This document shows, one piece after another, positions 45,991 to 54,875 of a stretch of 64,000 nt of DNA. How positions within the stretch are numbered: the stretch's first letter is position 1; the number at the start of each line of letters is the position of its first letter. Under the pieces are notes generated by a model. It made no database searches. It saw nothing but the letters and a program-made list of their open reading frames with translations, and was not told the origin of the DNA. The position numbers and the translations under genes are program-made. Source of the stretch: Magnetospirillum sp. (GTDB lineage Bacteria > Pseudomonadota > Alphaproteobacteria > CACIAM-22H2); contig JAPZUA010000005.1 in the NCBI GenBank assembly GCA_027532905.1, positions 340,008-404,007 of the forward strand, in the 5' to 3' direction.

Positions 45991-46895
45991 CGGATCTGCG
46001 CCTTGGCATCATCGGCCTCAGCCCCGGAAACGGACATCCCTATTCGTGGTCTGCGATCTTCAACGGATACGATGCCGCAGAGATGGCGCGTTGCCCGTTT
46101 CCGGCGATTCCTGAATATCTGTCGCGCCAAATCTTCCCGCGCGACGCCATCTCAAATGCGGCCGTGACGCATATCTGGACCCAGGACCGCGCGCTCTCCT
46201 CGTCGATCGCCCGCGCGTCCCGGATCAGGACCGTTGTAGAACAGGCAAGCGATATGGTCGGCCACGTCGATGCGCTGCTTCTTGCGCGTGACGATGCCGA
46301 AAATCACGAGGCTATCGCGTCGCCGTTTCTCGACGCAGGCCTGCCCGTCTACATCGACAAACCGCTGGCGCTGGATGTTGCGACGGCGCATCGCCTATAC
46401 GCGCGCTGCCAGCGACCGGGCCAAATCTTCACCGGGACCGCCTTGTCGTTCGCACCGGAGTTCGAACTCGACGCCGAGCAGCGCAAACGGCTCGGCCGGA
46501 TCCGCCATGTCGATGCCGTCGCGCCCAAATCTTGGGACCTCTACGCCATTCATGTGATCGAGCCGCTGATCGCCATAATGGCCTGCGAAGGATCCGTTTG
46601 TGCGGCGCGAAGCATCGACGACGAAGGACGACATCTCGATGTCGAGTGGACGAGCGGGGCGACCGCGCGCATTACCGCTCTTGGAAGTCGCCAGGGCGCA
46701 CTCGAAATCGTCGTGCACGGCGAAAATGGCAGCGTGGCAATGCGGCTGGTAGATACGTTTCGCGCCTTCAAATCCGCCTTGCAGGCCTTCGTGTCCGTCG
46801 TTCGCGGCCAGACACCGCCTCAGGACCAAGCGCGCATTCTCGCATCGATCGCGCTTCTCGAAGCAGGTCGCATCGACTCGCGACTCATGCCTTAG
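45987..46895 (+). CDS. Gfo/Idh/MocA-family oxidoreductase-like protein
   Basis: A 302-residue protein with a variant N-terminal Rossmann segment (LGIIGLSPGNGHPYS) and VYIDKPLAL (about residue 120), the shared EKP-type motif with Asp replacing Glu. The C-terminal domain is shorter than in ordinary Gfo/Idh enzymes. Coupled to the aldo/keto reductase by an ATGA overlap, it may act as a second redox step. The changed loop suggests an altered cofactor use or a structural role. Confidence 0.7.
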   Translation: MTDLRLGIIGLSPGNGHPYSWSAIFNGYDAAEMARCPFPAIPEYLSRQIFPRDAISNAAVTHIWTQDRALSSSIARASRIRTVVEQASDMVGHVDALLLARDDAENHEAIASPFLDAGLPVYIDKPLALDVATAHRLYARCQRPGQIFTGTALSFAPEFELDAEQRKRLGRIRHVDAVAPKSWDLYAIHVIEPLIAIMACEGSVCAARSIDDEGRHLDVEWTSGATARITALGSRQGALEIVVHGENGSVAMRLVDTFRAFKSALQAFVSVVRGQTPPQDQARILASIALLEAGRIDSRLMP

Positions 46896-48264
46896 CTGCA
46901 TCCGCGACAAGCGGCTTCAGCTGGTCTTCATACGCGCGGACGTCGCGCCGCGTAATCTCCTTGTTCAGACGGCTCTCCGCGCTTTTGTGGTAGGTGCCGA
47001 GGATGGAACGCATTGCGTGGGTGCGCAACGACGCGTTGGGCGGCAACGAGAGCGCCAATCGCGCAAGAATGCGCGCCGCCGCAACCGGGCGCAGTGCCGC
47101 TCCGGGGAAGACGCGCGCCGCTCGGCGTGCGCGGGCACGCGTGAGTGCCGCAAGGTCAATGGCGATCTCTTCGCAGCGACGCCCGTCAGGCTCGCCGAAC
47201 CAGTCGCGAATGTACTGCTCGCGTAGCGCCCGCGTCTGGGGCTCGATCCGGTATCCCGCCAAAAACTGCTCCACAAGATCCTGGAGTTCGGTCAGGTCGC
47301 GTGCGACATGGCTGCCGGCTTCCCGTTCCGGCCACGCCATGAACTCGTCCGGAATAGTCGCAAACTCGATGGTCGGCCTGTTCCACAGCCAAGCCTCGAC
47401 CGCAGTGGTGCAGTGGCGGTGCAGCAGTATGTCGGTGGAATGGAGGACGTTCCACATGTAGTCGACGCGGCAGAAACGGACGTTGGAAACGCCGGCGTCG
47501 GCGATGCCCGCTTCGTAGTACGCGCGATCCTCGTTCGGATGGGGCTTCAGAACAAGCTGCAAATTCGGATTGGCGCGTGCAAATTTAAAAAATACTTCGG
47601 TCGATTTGTCGCGAAGGTTGCGGTGGTATTCCGGCAGAATTCGAAAATCGACGCCGATCGTCTTGAAGCATTGATCGACGCCGAAATCGACCATGCTGCG
47701 GCAGTATATCTGCCATTGTTCCGCCTGATCTTGCCGCACGACTGCGTGCGGGAATTGTGTTGCCCAGGTGAGAATAGGCTTGGCCGGATTGAACCCATGC
47801 TCGGCCGCAAAGACTTCGCGTTTCGTTACAGCGCCCATGAGCGGCGCACGATAGAAGTCCGTGCGCGGGCAGCCGCTTGTGACCAGATTACCCGGCGAAA
47901 TGGCTCCGCGCGCAAGCATTGCATCCGAGTTGCGACGCCCCCAGCTGTAGAGGCGATCGACAAGCGAGTAGTCGGTAACGTCGCCACGATCGACCTCATG
48001 GAAGATAGGCCGGCCGGCGCCCTCGGTCGGCAGAACGACAACGACCGTGCCTTCAGCGCGCAGCTGCCTCGCAAGATTCTGATATCGATCGCCCCAAAAG
48101 TGGTTCAACACCACGCAATCCGGCGCAATCATGGGGATCATCGCCAGCGCATCGCGCACCGCATAGATCCAGACCTTGCAGCCGCGGCGCTCCAGATGAA
48201 GCTTGATCGCGGCGAGCGGAGGCAAATCACGCCATTTATGGTCACAGACTAAAATGATTTTCAT
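46885..48264 (-). CDS. Surface carbohydrate biosynthesis protein, GT-B-like
   Basis: A 459-residue protein with GT-B features: N-terminal ILVCDHKWRDLPPLAAIKLHL, a centre with FHEVDRGDVTDY and YSWGRRNSDAML, and a donor-side part with LVLKPHPNEDRAYYEAG and ILLHRHCTTAVEAWLWNRPTIEF. This matches the unnamed surface-carbohydrate transferase group common in nonulosonic acid loci. It is the last gene of the pse operon, overlapping the methyltransferase by ATGA and converging on the + strand oxidoreductase with an 11-bp overlap. It is a candidate pseudaminic acid transferase. Confidence 0.62.
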   Translation of the reverse strand: MKIILVCDHKWRDLPPLAAIKLHLERRGCKVWIYAVRDALAMIPMIAPDCVVLNHFWGDRYQNLARQLRAEGTVVVVLPTEGAGRPIFHEVDRGDVTDYSLVDRLYSWGRRNSDAMLARGAISPGNLVTSGCPRTDFYRAPLMGAVTKREVFAAEHGFNPAKPILTWATQFPHAVVRQDQAEQWQIYCRSMVDFGVDQCFKTIGVDFRILPEYHRNLRDKSTEVFFKFARANPNLQLVLKPHPNEDRAYYEAGIADAGVSNVRFCRVDYMWNVLHSTDILLHRHCTTAVEAWLWNRPTIEFATIPDEFMAWPEREAGSHVARDLTELQDLVEQFLAGYRIEPQTRALREQYIRDWFGEPDGRRCEEIAIDLAALTRARARRAARVFPGAALRPVAAARILARLALSLPPNASLRTHAMRSILGTYHKSAESRLNKEITRRDVRAYEDQLKPLVADAAKA

Positions 48265-49112
48265 AGCGTGCGACTTGCTTGGCCGCCGAATTCGACCGCC
48301 ATAACGGCAGTTGGGTTTAGCGGATTTGTTGCATATCCGAGCGACTTGGCTTCGACCACACGGCCCAGTTCACTCGCCGGACGATAGAATCCTTTCAAGC
48401 GATCGAGTTGCCTTACGCGCAATCGGCCGATCAAACCGAGCAGCGATTTCGGCCATAGCTCCTCGATCGGCTCGAAAAAAATCGCGGCGCGCGGCTGCAA
48501 GCGCGAGATGTTTGCGAGCCCGCGCACAAACACACGCGGCATCATTTCGAAGGCGTGAACGCTGAAGACCACATCGACCGGACCAAGCGAAGGCAAAGCG
48601 TCTGTGACATCGCAGCTCTCGAAGCGAATGTCGCAAGCGAATTCCGATGCGGCACGACGCGAAAGCTCTGCGGACACGGGCGAAAGCTCAAGACCGATCA
48701 GAGGATTGCGGATGCCGGCTCGCGCCAAATGCAGAAGGTTGCGCCCGGCTCCGCTACCAAACTCGACGATGCTTCCGTCTTTGGCGTAGCGGCGAACCCA
48801 TTCCAGCAACGCGTCCATGCGGTAAGCTGCCGCGCGTTGAGGCGAGGTGAACTCGACGCGCCCGTCGATCAGGGTGAAGTCATCGCTGAGATTTCCGACC
48901 ACAAACTCCTCGAAAGATCCTATGTCGATGCTCGAGCGGACTTTGTCGTACCCAACGCGCATATCTGCGGTCGAGCGTTCGAGCCGTCGAAGGCGACCGC
49001 TGCGGACGATCGTCGAAGCTGCCAAACGCAATTGCTGCATTGTGGCAACCTGGAGAAAGGTCTTCGGGTTGGTGTCGGGCACGGCACGGCGCAGCACTTC
49101 GGAATAGATCAT
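48261..49112 (-). CDS. Class I SAM-dependent methyltransferase
   Basis: A 283-residue methyltransferase with motif I IVEFGSGAGRNLLHLA (about 120-135), GLELSPVSAEL and DVVFSVHAFEMMPRVF. The N-terminal ~110 residues are extra and may bind the acceptor. ATG at 49112 has AGAGG about nine bases upstream. It lies 11 bp after pseI and overlaps the GT-B-like gene, suggesting that the Pse-containing glycan is methylated. Confidence 0.8.
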   Translation of the reverse strand: MIYSEVLRRAVPDTNPKTFLQVATMQQLRLAASTIVRSGRLRRLERSTADMRVGYDKVRSSIDIGSFEEFVVGNLSDDFTLIDGRVEFTSPQRAAAYRMDALLEWVRRYAKDGSIVEFGSGAGRNLLHLARAGIRNPLIGLELSPVSAELSRRAASEFACDIRFESCDVTDALPSLGPVDVVFSVHAFEMMPRVFVRGLANISRLQPRAAIFFEPIEELWPKSLLGLIGRLRVRQLDRLKGFYRPASELGRVVEAKSLGYATNPLNPTAVMAVEFGGQASRTL

Positions 49113-49123
49113 TGGCGTCGCCT

Positions 49124-50188
49124 CTAAGAGAGATCGATCAGGTCCATGGACAGCGGCGTCCCGCGCGAGACGTCCATGCGCGCGGGTCGGCCAAGAATTG
49201 CCTCTATATCCCGCGGAGGGAGACCATGGCCCGGTCTTATGCTTCGAACATTGGCAAGCGTAAACGGCTCGCCGGCAGTAACGTCCTCGACGACGTACAG
49301 CGAGCGGCGGTAAGCAACGCTCGAACGCTCGCTCGACTTCAGACCATAGTCGATCCGGCCGAGCGCGTGCCAAGCGGTGCGCACTTCGCGGCAAAGTGTT
49401 GCCAGTTCCGTCGGCTCGAGGGAAAACGCGGCGTCCGGTCCGCCGTCGCTTCGCTTGAGCGTCAAATGCTTCTCAACGATTGCCGCGCCCAGCGCCACCG
49501 AGGCGACGGCTGCGCCAATGCCGAGGGTGTGGTCGGATAGCCCGACAGTTACTTCGAAGCGGCTTGCAAGATCGGCGATCGTGCGCAGATTCATGTTCTC
49601 AGCGGGCGCTGGATAGCCGCTTACGCAGTGCAAAAGCGCTATTTCGCGTGCGCCGGCGTCGCGCGCGGCGGCGACCGCTTCGCCGATCTCGGTTTCGTCG
49701 GCCATGCCGGTCGAGATTACGAGAGGCTTTCCGGTTGCCGCACAACGGCGCACCAATGGCAGATCCACCATTTCGAACGACGCGATCTTGTAGGCTGGCG
49801 CTTGAAGGTTTTCGAGCAAATCGACAGCCGTTGCGTCGAACGGCGAACTGAATACGGTAATGCCGATCCGTCGCCCGTGCTCGAAAAGGGGCTGCATCCA
49901 AGCCCAAGGGGTATGCGCTTCGTCGTACAGTTCGTAGAGGCGCCGACCTTTCCAAAGACCGTCTTCGATGACGAAGCCCGGCGCGTCAATGTCGAGCGTG
50001 ATGGTGTCGGCTGTGTAGGTTTGAAGCTTGACGGCGTCCGCGCCCGCTGTTTTGGCCGCATCCATCAATGCGAACGCGCGATCCAGGCTCGCATTGTGAT
50101 TTCCCGATATCTCCGCAATTACATAGGGCGGCGCATCGCTTGCGATGCGCCGCCCGTCAATGTCGATTGACTTCATGCGATCATCCAT
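49124..50188 (-). CDS. pseI: Pseudaminic acid synthase
   Basis: A 354-residue NeuB-family synthase condensing PEP with 2,4-diacylamino-2,4,6-trideoxy-L-altrose. Subgroup features are VIAEISGNHNAS (24-35), AVKLQTYTAD (52-61), HCVSGYPAPAENMNL and the metal ligands His220 in GLSDH and His241 in EKHLTL; a SAF domain covers about 290-354. The GYPAPAENMN stretch favours Pse over Leg synthases. The start is either ATG 50188 (8-bp overlap with the preceding gene) or ATG 50176. PseB, C, F and G occur in the same operon. Confidence 0.88.
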   Translation of the reverse strand: MDDRMKSIDIDGRRIASDAPPYVIAEISGNHNASLDRAFALMDAAKTAGADAVKLQTYTADTITLDIDAPGFVIEDGLWKGRRLYELYDEAHTPWAWMQPLFEHGRRIGITVFSSPFDATAVDLLENLQAPAYKIASFEMVDLPLVRRCAATGKPLVISTGMADETEIGEAVAAARDAGAREIALLHCVSGYPAPAENMNLRTIADLASRFEVTVGLSDHTLGIGAAVASVALGAAIVEKHLTLKRSDGGPDAAFSLEPTELATLCREVRTAWHALGRIDYGLKSSERSSVAYRRSLYVVEDVTAGEPFTLANVRSIRPGHGLPPRDIEAILGRPARMDVSRGTPLSMDLIDLS

Positions 50189-50819
50189 TTCGATGGAGAT
50201 AGACGGTGAACTCGTACGGAATGACGCCGGGTTTGAGGCGGTAGTCGTGCCGCAGCGTCACCAAAGGCGTGATCTCGCGCTTGCAGTGCGCGAAAATCCG
50301 TTCTGGCTCGGCATAGTACAGGCCCGTGTCGTTATAATCGACGTAGCTCGACAAAAGATTGAATGCAACTCCGCGATCGCATGCGCCATAAAGCGTCGCA
50401 AGAACTTCCGTTACGAATCCCCAATTGTCGGCAATCAAGTTATTGAAAGTTCCGTTCACGAAAGCATAATCGAACCGTCCTTCGATGCCGACCTCGAGAA
50501 TGTCCCGCCGCTCGAACACGGCGTCCGGAAACTTTGTGCGCGCCGCCTCGATATGGGGCAGTGAAAGGTCGTAGCCGGTGAAACGGCCGCAGAAATCGAA
50601 GTCGCGGCGCAGAACGTGCAGCAAATGCCCCGCGCCGCAGCCGAAATCGAGAATGCGCGCCTGCGCAACGTCGGGCGCAATCTCGCAAAGCCGACCCATG
50701 CGTCGCTCTTGCGTTTCGCGATCCCGCTGCTGCGTGGCCGCCGGCGTATCGCCGTGCTTGCGGAAAAGCTCGCTGTAATGGCGCTCAAGCGCCCTCATAT
50801 CCGATTTGCGGTCGTTCAT
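50181..50819 (-). CDS. Class I SAM-dependent methyltransferase
   Basis: A 212-residue methyltransferase with ILDFGCGAGHLLHVL (about 58-72), GYDLSLPHIE and FNLLSSYVDY in the later part. It overlaps pseG by ATGA on one side and pseI on the other, placing it inside the Pse operon between the hydrolase and the synthase. N- or O-methylation of the Pse precursor or product is possible. The small size and lack of extra domain suggest a free small-molecule substrate rather than polymer. Confidence 0.8.
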   Translation of the reverse strand: MNDRKSDMRALERHYSELFRKHGDTPAATQQRDRETQERRMGRLCEIAPDVAQARILDFGCGAGHLLHVLRRDFDFCGRFTGYDLSLPHIEAARTKFPDAVFERRDILEVGIEGRFDYAFVNGTFNNLIADNWGFVTEVLATLYGACDRGVAFNLLSSYVDYNDTGLYYAEPERIFAHCKREITPLVTLRHDYRLKPGVIPYEFTVYLHRNG

Positions 50820-51829
50820 TGGGCGAGACAATGTCCGGTCAGGAGACGTTGCGCGGTTCTCTGGGTTCCCTTGCCGTCCACGGCGGCGGCGGCCGCTTGA
50901 GACATCCTCGCAAGAAGAGCTGGGTTGCGGGCAAAAGACAGCAGGCGATCGGCCAAGGATTGGACGGACTCGATGGTCACGGCCGCGGAGCGCTGGGCCA
51001 TATTGCCGGCAAGAGGGAACTGGTGCTTGCTTGTCGTCAGCTGAATCATCGGAACGCCAAGCGTGCACATCTCCAAGGTCGTGACCCCCGGCGCGAGAAT
51101 TGCCAAATCGGCATCGGCGAAAACGGAGGCAGGATCTGCAAGTGCCGTGCGAACCTCGATCGACCGTCCGATGGCGTTGCTTCGCAGCATGTCCGCGACG
51201 CGCTCGTTGCCGGCAATCACAGTGAGCCGTGCATCGATCCCGCTGAGTACGAAGGCCTCAAGCACGCGTGTCGCGCCCTCGATATTGGCCGAAAGTCCGA
51301 ATGTCGCGACCACGTTTCCGAGTTTGGGGACTTCGCGGCGCGCGAGGCTTTGCGCCCGCAGCTCGAGGAATTCGGCGTTGACGAGCGCGTATTCAAGACC
51401 AATCAGCAGCTTCGCGTCTTTGGGAACGAGGCCGACATAGTGGCTGTCCTGGCGATACGGCATCGCGTCGAGAAGAATGTCGCAATCGTGGGACCTGTCG
51501 GCAAGGTCGTCGACGGCCAACACGCGGGATCCTGCGCGCCGGATGCGCGACTCTTGATCCGCGCCGATCGCATAATCGTCGATGACGACCCATTCGTACC
51601 CCGCCGCCGCGACCGCATCGGCCATTTCGGCAAAATCCGGCACGATCGCGATCGATATCAGCGGCGTATTGCGAATGCGATCCGCAAGGATCGCGGCGGC
51701 GTCCGCGCCGACAATGAAATCGACTTCCACGCCGGTTCGCGCGACCGTCTTTGCCAAAGCCGCCATGCGCGTTGCGTGGCCGCCGCCGACCTTGTTGCCG
51801 CCGGCAGCCCAGATTGCAATCTTGCGCAT
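50816..51829 (-). CDS. pseG: UDP-2,4-diacetamido-2,4,6-trideoxy-beta-L-altropyranose hydrolase
   Basis: A 337-residue GT-B-like hydrolase that removes UDP from the altrose derivative before PseI. The catalytic His18 in VGGGHATRM matches His17 of characterised PseG proteins; VDDLADRSHDCDILLDAMP and APGVTTLEMCTLGVPM are other family signatures. No GNAT (PseH) domain is fused at the C-terminus, although such PseG-PseH fusions are known. It lies 12 bp from the WbqC-like gene in the operon. Confidence 0.87.
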   Translation of the reverse strand: MRKIAIWAAGGNKVGGGHATRMAALAKTVARTGVEVDFIVGADAAAILADRIRNTPLISIAIVPDFAEMADAVAAAGYEWVVIDDYAIGADQESRIRRAGSRVLAVDDLADRSHDCDILLDAMPYRQDSHYVGLVPKDAKLLIGLEYALVNAEFLELRAQSLARREVPKLGNVVATFGLSANIEGATRVLEAFVLSGIDARLTVIAGNERVADMLRSNAIGRSIEVRTALADPASVFADADLAILAPGVTTLEMCTLGVPMIQLTTSKHQFPLAGNMAQRSAAVTIESVQSLADRLLSFARNPALLARMSQAAAAAVDGKGTQRTAQRLLTGHCLAQ

Positions 51830-51841
51830 TCCGCTTCGATC

Positions 51842-52624
51842 TCAGACTTCCAAAGCAGCGCCGACTGCCGCGCGTTGTCCCCATGTCATCGGCGTGCGCA
51901 GGCCCGATTTTATCGCTTCGCCTGTCGCAGGGCCGCCGATCTGGAACAGCGCATCCAGAATCGAGAGATTCGGCACGAAATCGGGCGCTTGGCGTTGAGG
52001 GTAGCTTTGGGCTTCGAAGGAAAAAAATGCAGTTCGTATGTTCGGAAGCGGGAATATGCCGTCAGTGCGCATGTAATCGAACGAGCCGCCTGCCGAGATG
52101 TAGCTCTTTGCGCCGATGCGTTCCAAAATCGCGGAAATCTTCGAAGATCTTTGTCCTTCGGCAGCGAGTTCGGCGCTGCGTTTCCATGTCGGCGCAAATC
52201 CTGCCAATCGCGCGAAACCAACGATCAGGTCGATGTTTAGGTCCGCCAGCGACTTGCCTTTGTTGCGTTCGAGCCGTTCGACGAACAAGGAGAAGACCGA
52301 ATCGAAATGCGGCATCCGGCCATAGATGTGCTGCAGTCGTCGCATCATCTTTCGCTGCTGGTTTGCGTCGAGCGACACGCCCGCCGCGTCGATCCGAGTC
52401 TGCTGCCCCGTATCCGCAACGGGGATCGTGATCCAATCGACCGAGGCACCTTCGCCGAAGATGCGATTTCGATGGTGGAAGCTGCGGCGCACAAACTGAA
52501 CGTCGTCGAGAAAAACGAAGATGTCGCTCATTTCGATCATGCCGAAATAGCCCTGCCAAGGCAGGAACGTGGGTTGCATGATGGCCGCGATGGGGCGCGG
52601 CAAATTTCGGATGTCGAAACTCAT
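51842..52624 (-). CDS. WbqC-family protein
   Basis: A 260-residue protein of the WbqC family, with the signature MQPTFLPWQGYFGMI then DIFVFLDDVQF near the N-terminus and NRIFGEGASVDWITIP. WbqC-like genes recur in O-antigen and nonulosonic acid loci, where a role in N-acyl or amino-acid decoration of sugars has been suggested, but the biochemistry is not settled. The ATG overlaps the upstream methyltransferase stop by ATGA. It could work with the acyl cassette further upstream. Confidence 0.8.
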   Translation of the reverse strand: MSFDIRNLPRPIAAIMQPTFLPWQGYFGMIEMSDIFVFLDDVQFVRRSFHHRNRIFGEGASVDWITIPVADTGQQTRIDAAGVSLDANQQRKMMRRLQHIYGRMPHFDSVFSLFVERLERNKGKSLADLNIDLIVGFARLAGFAPTWKRSAELAAEGQRSSKISAILERIGAKSYISAGGSFDYMRTDGIFPLPNIRTAFFSFEAQSYPQRQAPDFVPNLSILDALFQIGGPATGEAIKSGLRTPMTWGQRAAVGAALEV

Positions 52625-53403
52625 CGCTCGAGCACGAAATTCACGCGCGTGAGAGATTCGATCGGCTGCGCTCCATTGCGCGCCACGCGCAGGCGGAAAT
52701 GACGCAACACGCGCAGCCCCCGCGAGGCGGCGAGCGCGGCGAACCTGTCGGGCGGGCACACAAACACTTCTTTGGGCTGAATGACGAAAGGTTCGCTCGA
52801 CACCGCCGCGCGGGCAACGCGCAACGCGGCGCGCAAAGCCGCATGCGGCCCCTCGCGGCGCAGGACGAAACGCAGCCAACCGGCGATCGAATCGCCATAG
52901 GTGCGCCCATAGAAGGCATTTTCGTCGCGATCGGGAACTGAGCCGATCCAAACAAGACCGCCGGGACGCGTCACGCGCGCCACCTCGCCGATCGCGGCGA
53001 GAACGGCATCTTCGTTCGGCAGAATGGTTACGACGCCGTGGATGACGACGCGGTCGAAGCTTGCATCGGCAAACGGCAACGCATCGGCCATGGCACGCTT
53101 GAACACAATGGGTCGATCGGCATGATGCCTTTCGAGGCTTTCGATTTCCTCAGCGGAGGGCGCGGTTCCGACGACAGACTTGTTCGATGCCGCCGCCGCC
53201 GCCGCCAGACTGCCGTCGCCGCACCCGACATCCAGAAAGTCCCAATTGCCCGGCGCAAGCAGCCCCATCTGCGTTGCGATCTCGTCCGTCACGAGCGCAG
53301 TCGTCGCCTTGTCGGCGCCGCGTCCATTCAACTCGTGAATGTCGAGCGACGACGCACGCAGCCGATATACCTCGACGTGGGTGCGCGCTTTCACGATCGG
53401 CAC
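52621..53403 (-). CDS. Class I SAM-dependent methyltransferase
   Basis: A 260-residue methyltransferase with FLDVGCGDGSLAAAA (about 56-70), APSAEEIESL and the VVIHGVVTILPNEDA segment, then ARVTRPGGLVWIGSVP. GTG at 53403 is supported by AGGAGA about eight bases upstream and lies 3 bp from the pseF stop. It is an UbiE-like type commonly found in polysaccharide loci. Substrate unknown. Confidence 0.8.
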   Translation of the reverse strand: MPIVKARTHVEVYRLRASSLDIHELNGRGADKATTALVTDEIATQMGLLAPGNWDFLDVGCGDGSLAAAAAASNKSVVGTAPSAEEIESLERHHADRPIVFKRAMADALPFADASFDRVVIHGVVTILPNEDAVLAAIGEVARVTRPGGLVWIGSVPDRDENAFYGRTYGDSIAGWLRFVLRREGPHAALRAALRVARAAVSSEPFVIQPKEVFVCPPDRFAALAASRGLRVLRHFRLRVARNGAQPIESLTRVNFVLER

Positions 53404-53406
53404 GGA

Positions 53407-54123
53407 CTATCTCCTCGCCTGGACGCGCGCGCGCATTTCCCAAACCGCTTGCGCGAACGCGAGATCTTCGGTGTCGTCTATATCGACCGCCTCGTGCCAG
53501 CCGATGTCGAAATAGACGTGGCCGGGGCCGAAGAACGTTCCGGCGGCTTCCAACGCTTCCCACGTCGCGACCCACACCGCACCGCTGGGGCAAAAGAGCG
53601 GCGGAAGATCTTGGGAGCGCGTATCGCCGACTTGAGGGAACAACGCGGTCGGACGTCCGTCTGGCCCGAGCGTTGCGGCCCACCAAGGGTTCATCCATCC
53701 GTAGCGGAACGCGCTTATCAAGAATTGGACATCTTGCCGGGCCAAGCGCGCAAAACCCGCCTTGATCGACTCGGCGCCGCGCAGCGGGCAATTCGCCATG
53801 AGTTGAACGACGACCTCGTAGCGTTCGCCGTAATGAAGCATTGCAGTTTGCACGGCAAGGATCGTCGCGGCACTGACTGGCGCATGGTCGTCGGCATGGT
53901 CTTCGCGCAAAAACGGCGCCTCCGCCCCTGCCGCGCAAGCTGCGGCGGCGATTCCGGGATCGTCGGTGCTTACGAGTATCCTGTCGAAGAAACCCGTCGC
54001 TTGCGCCGCCTCGATGCTGTGAACCAGCATCGGCTTGCCCGCAAACGGCATCTCGTTTTTCCGCAGCAGCCGCTTCGAGCCGCCGCGCGCAGGAATGACC
54101 GCAATGGCGCGTCTATTCACCAT
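53407..54123 (-). CDS. pseF: Pseudaminic acid cytidylyltransferase
   Basis: A 238-residue CMP-Pse synthetase. The CTP loop is VIPARGGSKRLLRKN (9-23), followed by STDDPGIAA, LMANCPLRGAES and the FDIGWHEAVDIDDTEDL segment that ends in the metal-binding Asp cluster and is typical of PseF. ATG at 54123 overlaps the following SDR by 7 bp; GTG at 54120 is an alternative with a classic GTGA overlap. It is the last biosynthetic step; pseB, pseC, pseG and pseI are in the same operon. Confidence 0.87.
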   Translation of the reverse strand: MVNRRAIAVIPARGGSKRLLRKNEMPFAGKPMLVHSIEAAQATGFFDRILVSTDDPGIAAAACAAGAEAPFLREDHADDHAPVSAATILAVQTAMLHYGERYEVVVQLMANCPLRGAESIKAGFARLARQDVQFLISAFRYGWMNPWWAATLGPDGRPTALFPQVGDTRSQDLPPLFCPSGAVWVATWEALEAAGTFFGPGHVYFDIGWHEAVDIDDTEDLAFAQAVWEMRARVQARR

Positions 54124-54875
54124 GCCGTCCAACCTCCGTCGGCCACGAGGTTGGCGCCAGTCATGCTCGACGATGCGGGATCGAGCAAAAACAGAACCGG
54201 TGCTGCGACTTCGTCCTTGCGTAGCATGCGGCCGGCGGGGCAAAGCGCGGCGTATCGCTGCTCGAACGCCAGATCCGACCGCCCGGCAACGCCGCCGAAA
54301 GACACGGCATTGACGCGAATTCGCGGCGCCAATCGTACCGAGAGCTCGCGCGTCATCTGCACCATGCCCGCCTTCGCGATGCCGTATGCGATGGAGGAGC
54401 GCGACAGGTCGAGCTGATACAGCGCCGGAGTTGGTGCAACTAGGCCATACATGGAAGCGATGTTCACGATCGATTCGAGCCGGGCGCCCGGCGAATTTGC
54501 GATCGAGATCGAAAGCTCGTAAGGGAGCACTGTGCCAAGGACGAGTTCGCCGATGAAATTCTCTCGAGAGACTGTACCATCGGGCTCCGTCGCGAGAAAC
54601 CGCCGGTCCCTCGCCGCATTCACCAGCCCGGTCGGCAAGAGTGCACGGTCCGCAAGCCATTTCGACAGATCGGCAGCAGCGCGGCCGGTCGTTAGATCCG
54701 CCGCGTAGCCGTGAAGCCGATCGCTCGCCCGAGGCTGTTCGGCCGCAAGCGCTTCGACGCTTTCTCGAGACGCGCCTGTTGCGACGACCGTGTCGCCGCG
54801 TGCGAGCAACGCACCGACGATCGCGCGGCCGATGGCTCCGGTTCCGCCGGTTACAAGGATGCATGCTTCGTTCAT
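54117..54875 (-). CDS. Short-chain dehydrogenase/reductase (acyl cassette)
   Basis: A 252-residue classical SDR with VTGGTGAIGRA (8-18), NIASMYG as the catalytic Ser block and YGIAK as YxxxK, and a C-terminal GGWTAW in a FabG-like tail. NAARD replaces the usual NNAG. Two SDRs (this and 56310) flank the unknown protein and the AAC(3) protein, so one may reduce a keto group of the acyl chain or of the sugar. It overlaps the AAC(3) gene by ATGA. Confidence 0.78.
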   Translation of the reverse strand: MNEACILVTGGTGAIGRAIVGALLARGDTVVATGASRESVEALAAEQPRASDRLHGYAADLTTGRAAADLSKWLADRALLPTGLVNAARDRRFLATEPDGTVSRENFIGELVLGTVLPYELSISIANSPGARLESIVNIASMYGLVAPTPALYQLDLSRSSIAYGIAKAGMVQMTRELSVRLAPRIRVNAVSFGGVAGRSDLAFEQRYAALCPAGRMLRKDEVAAPVLFLLDPASSSMTGANLVADGGWTAW

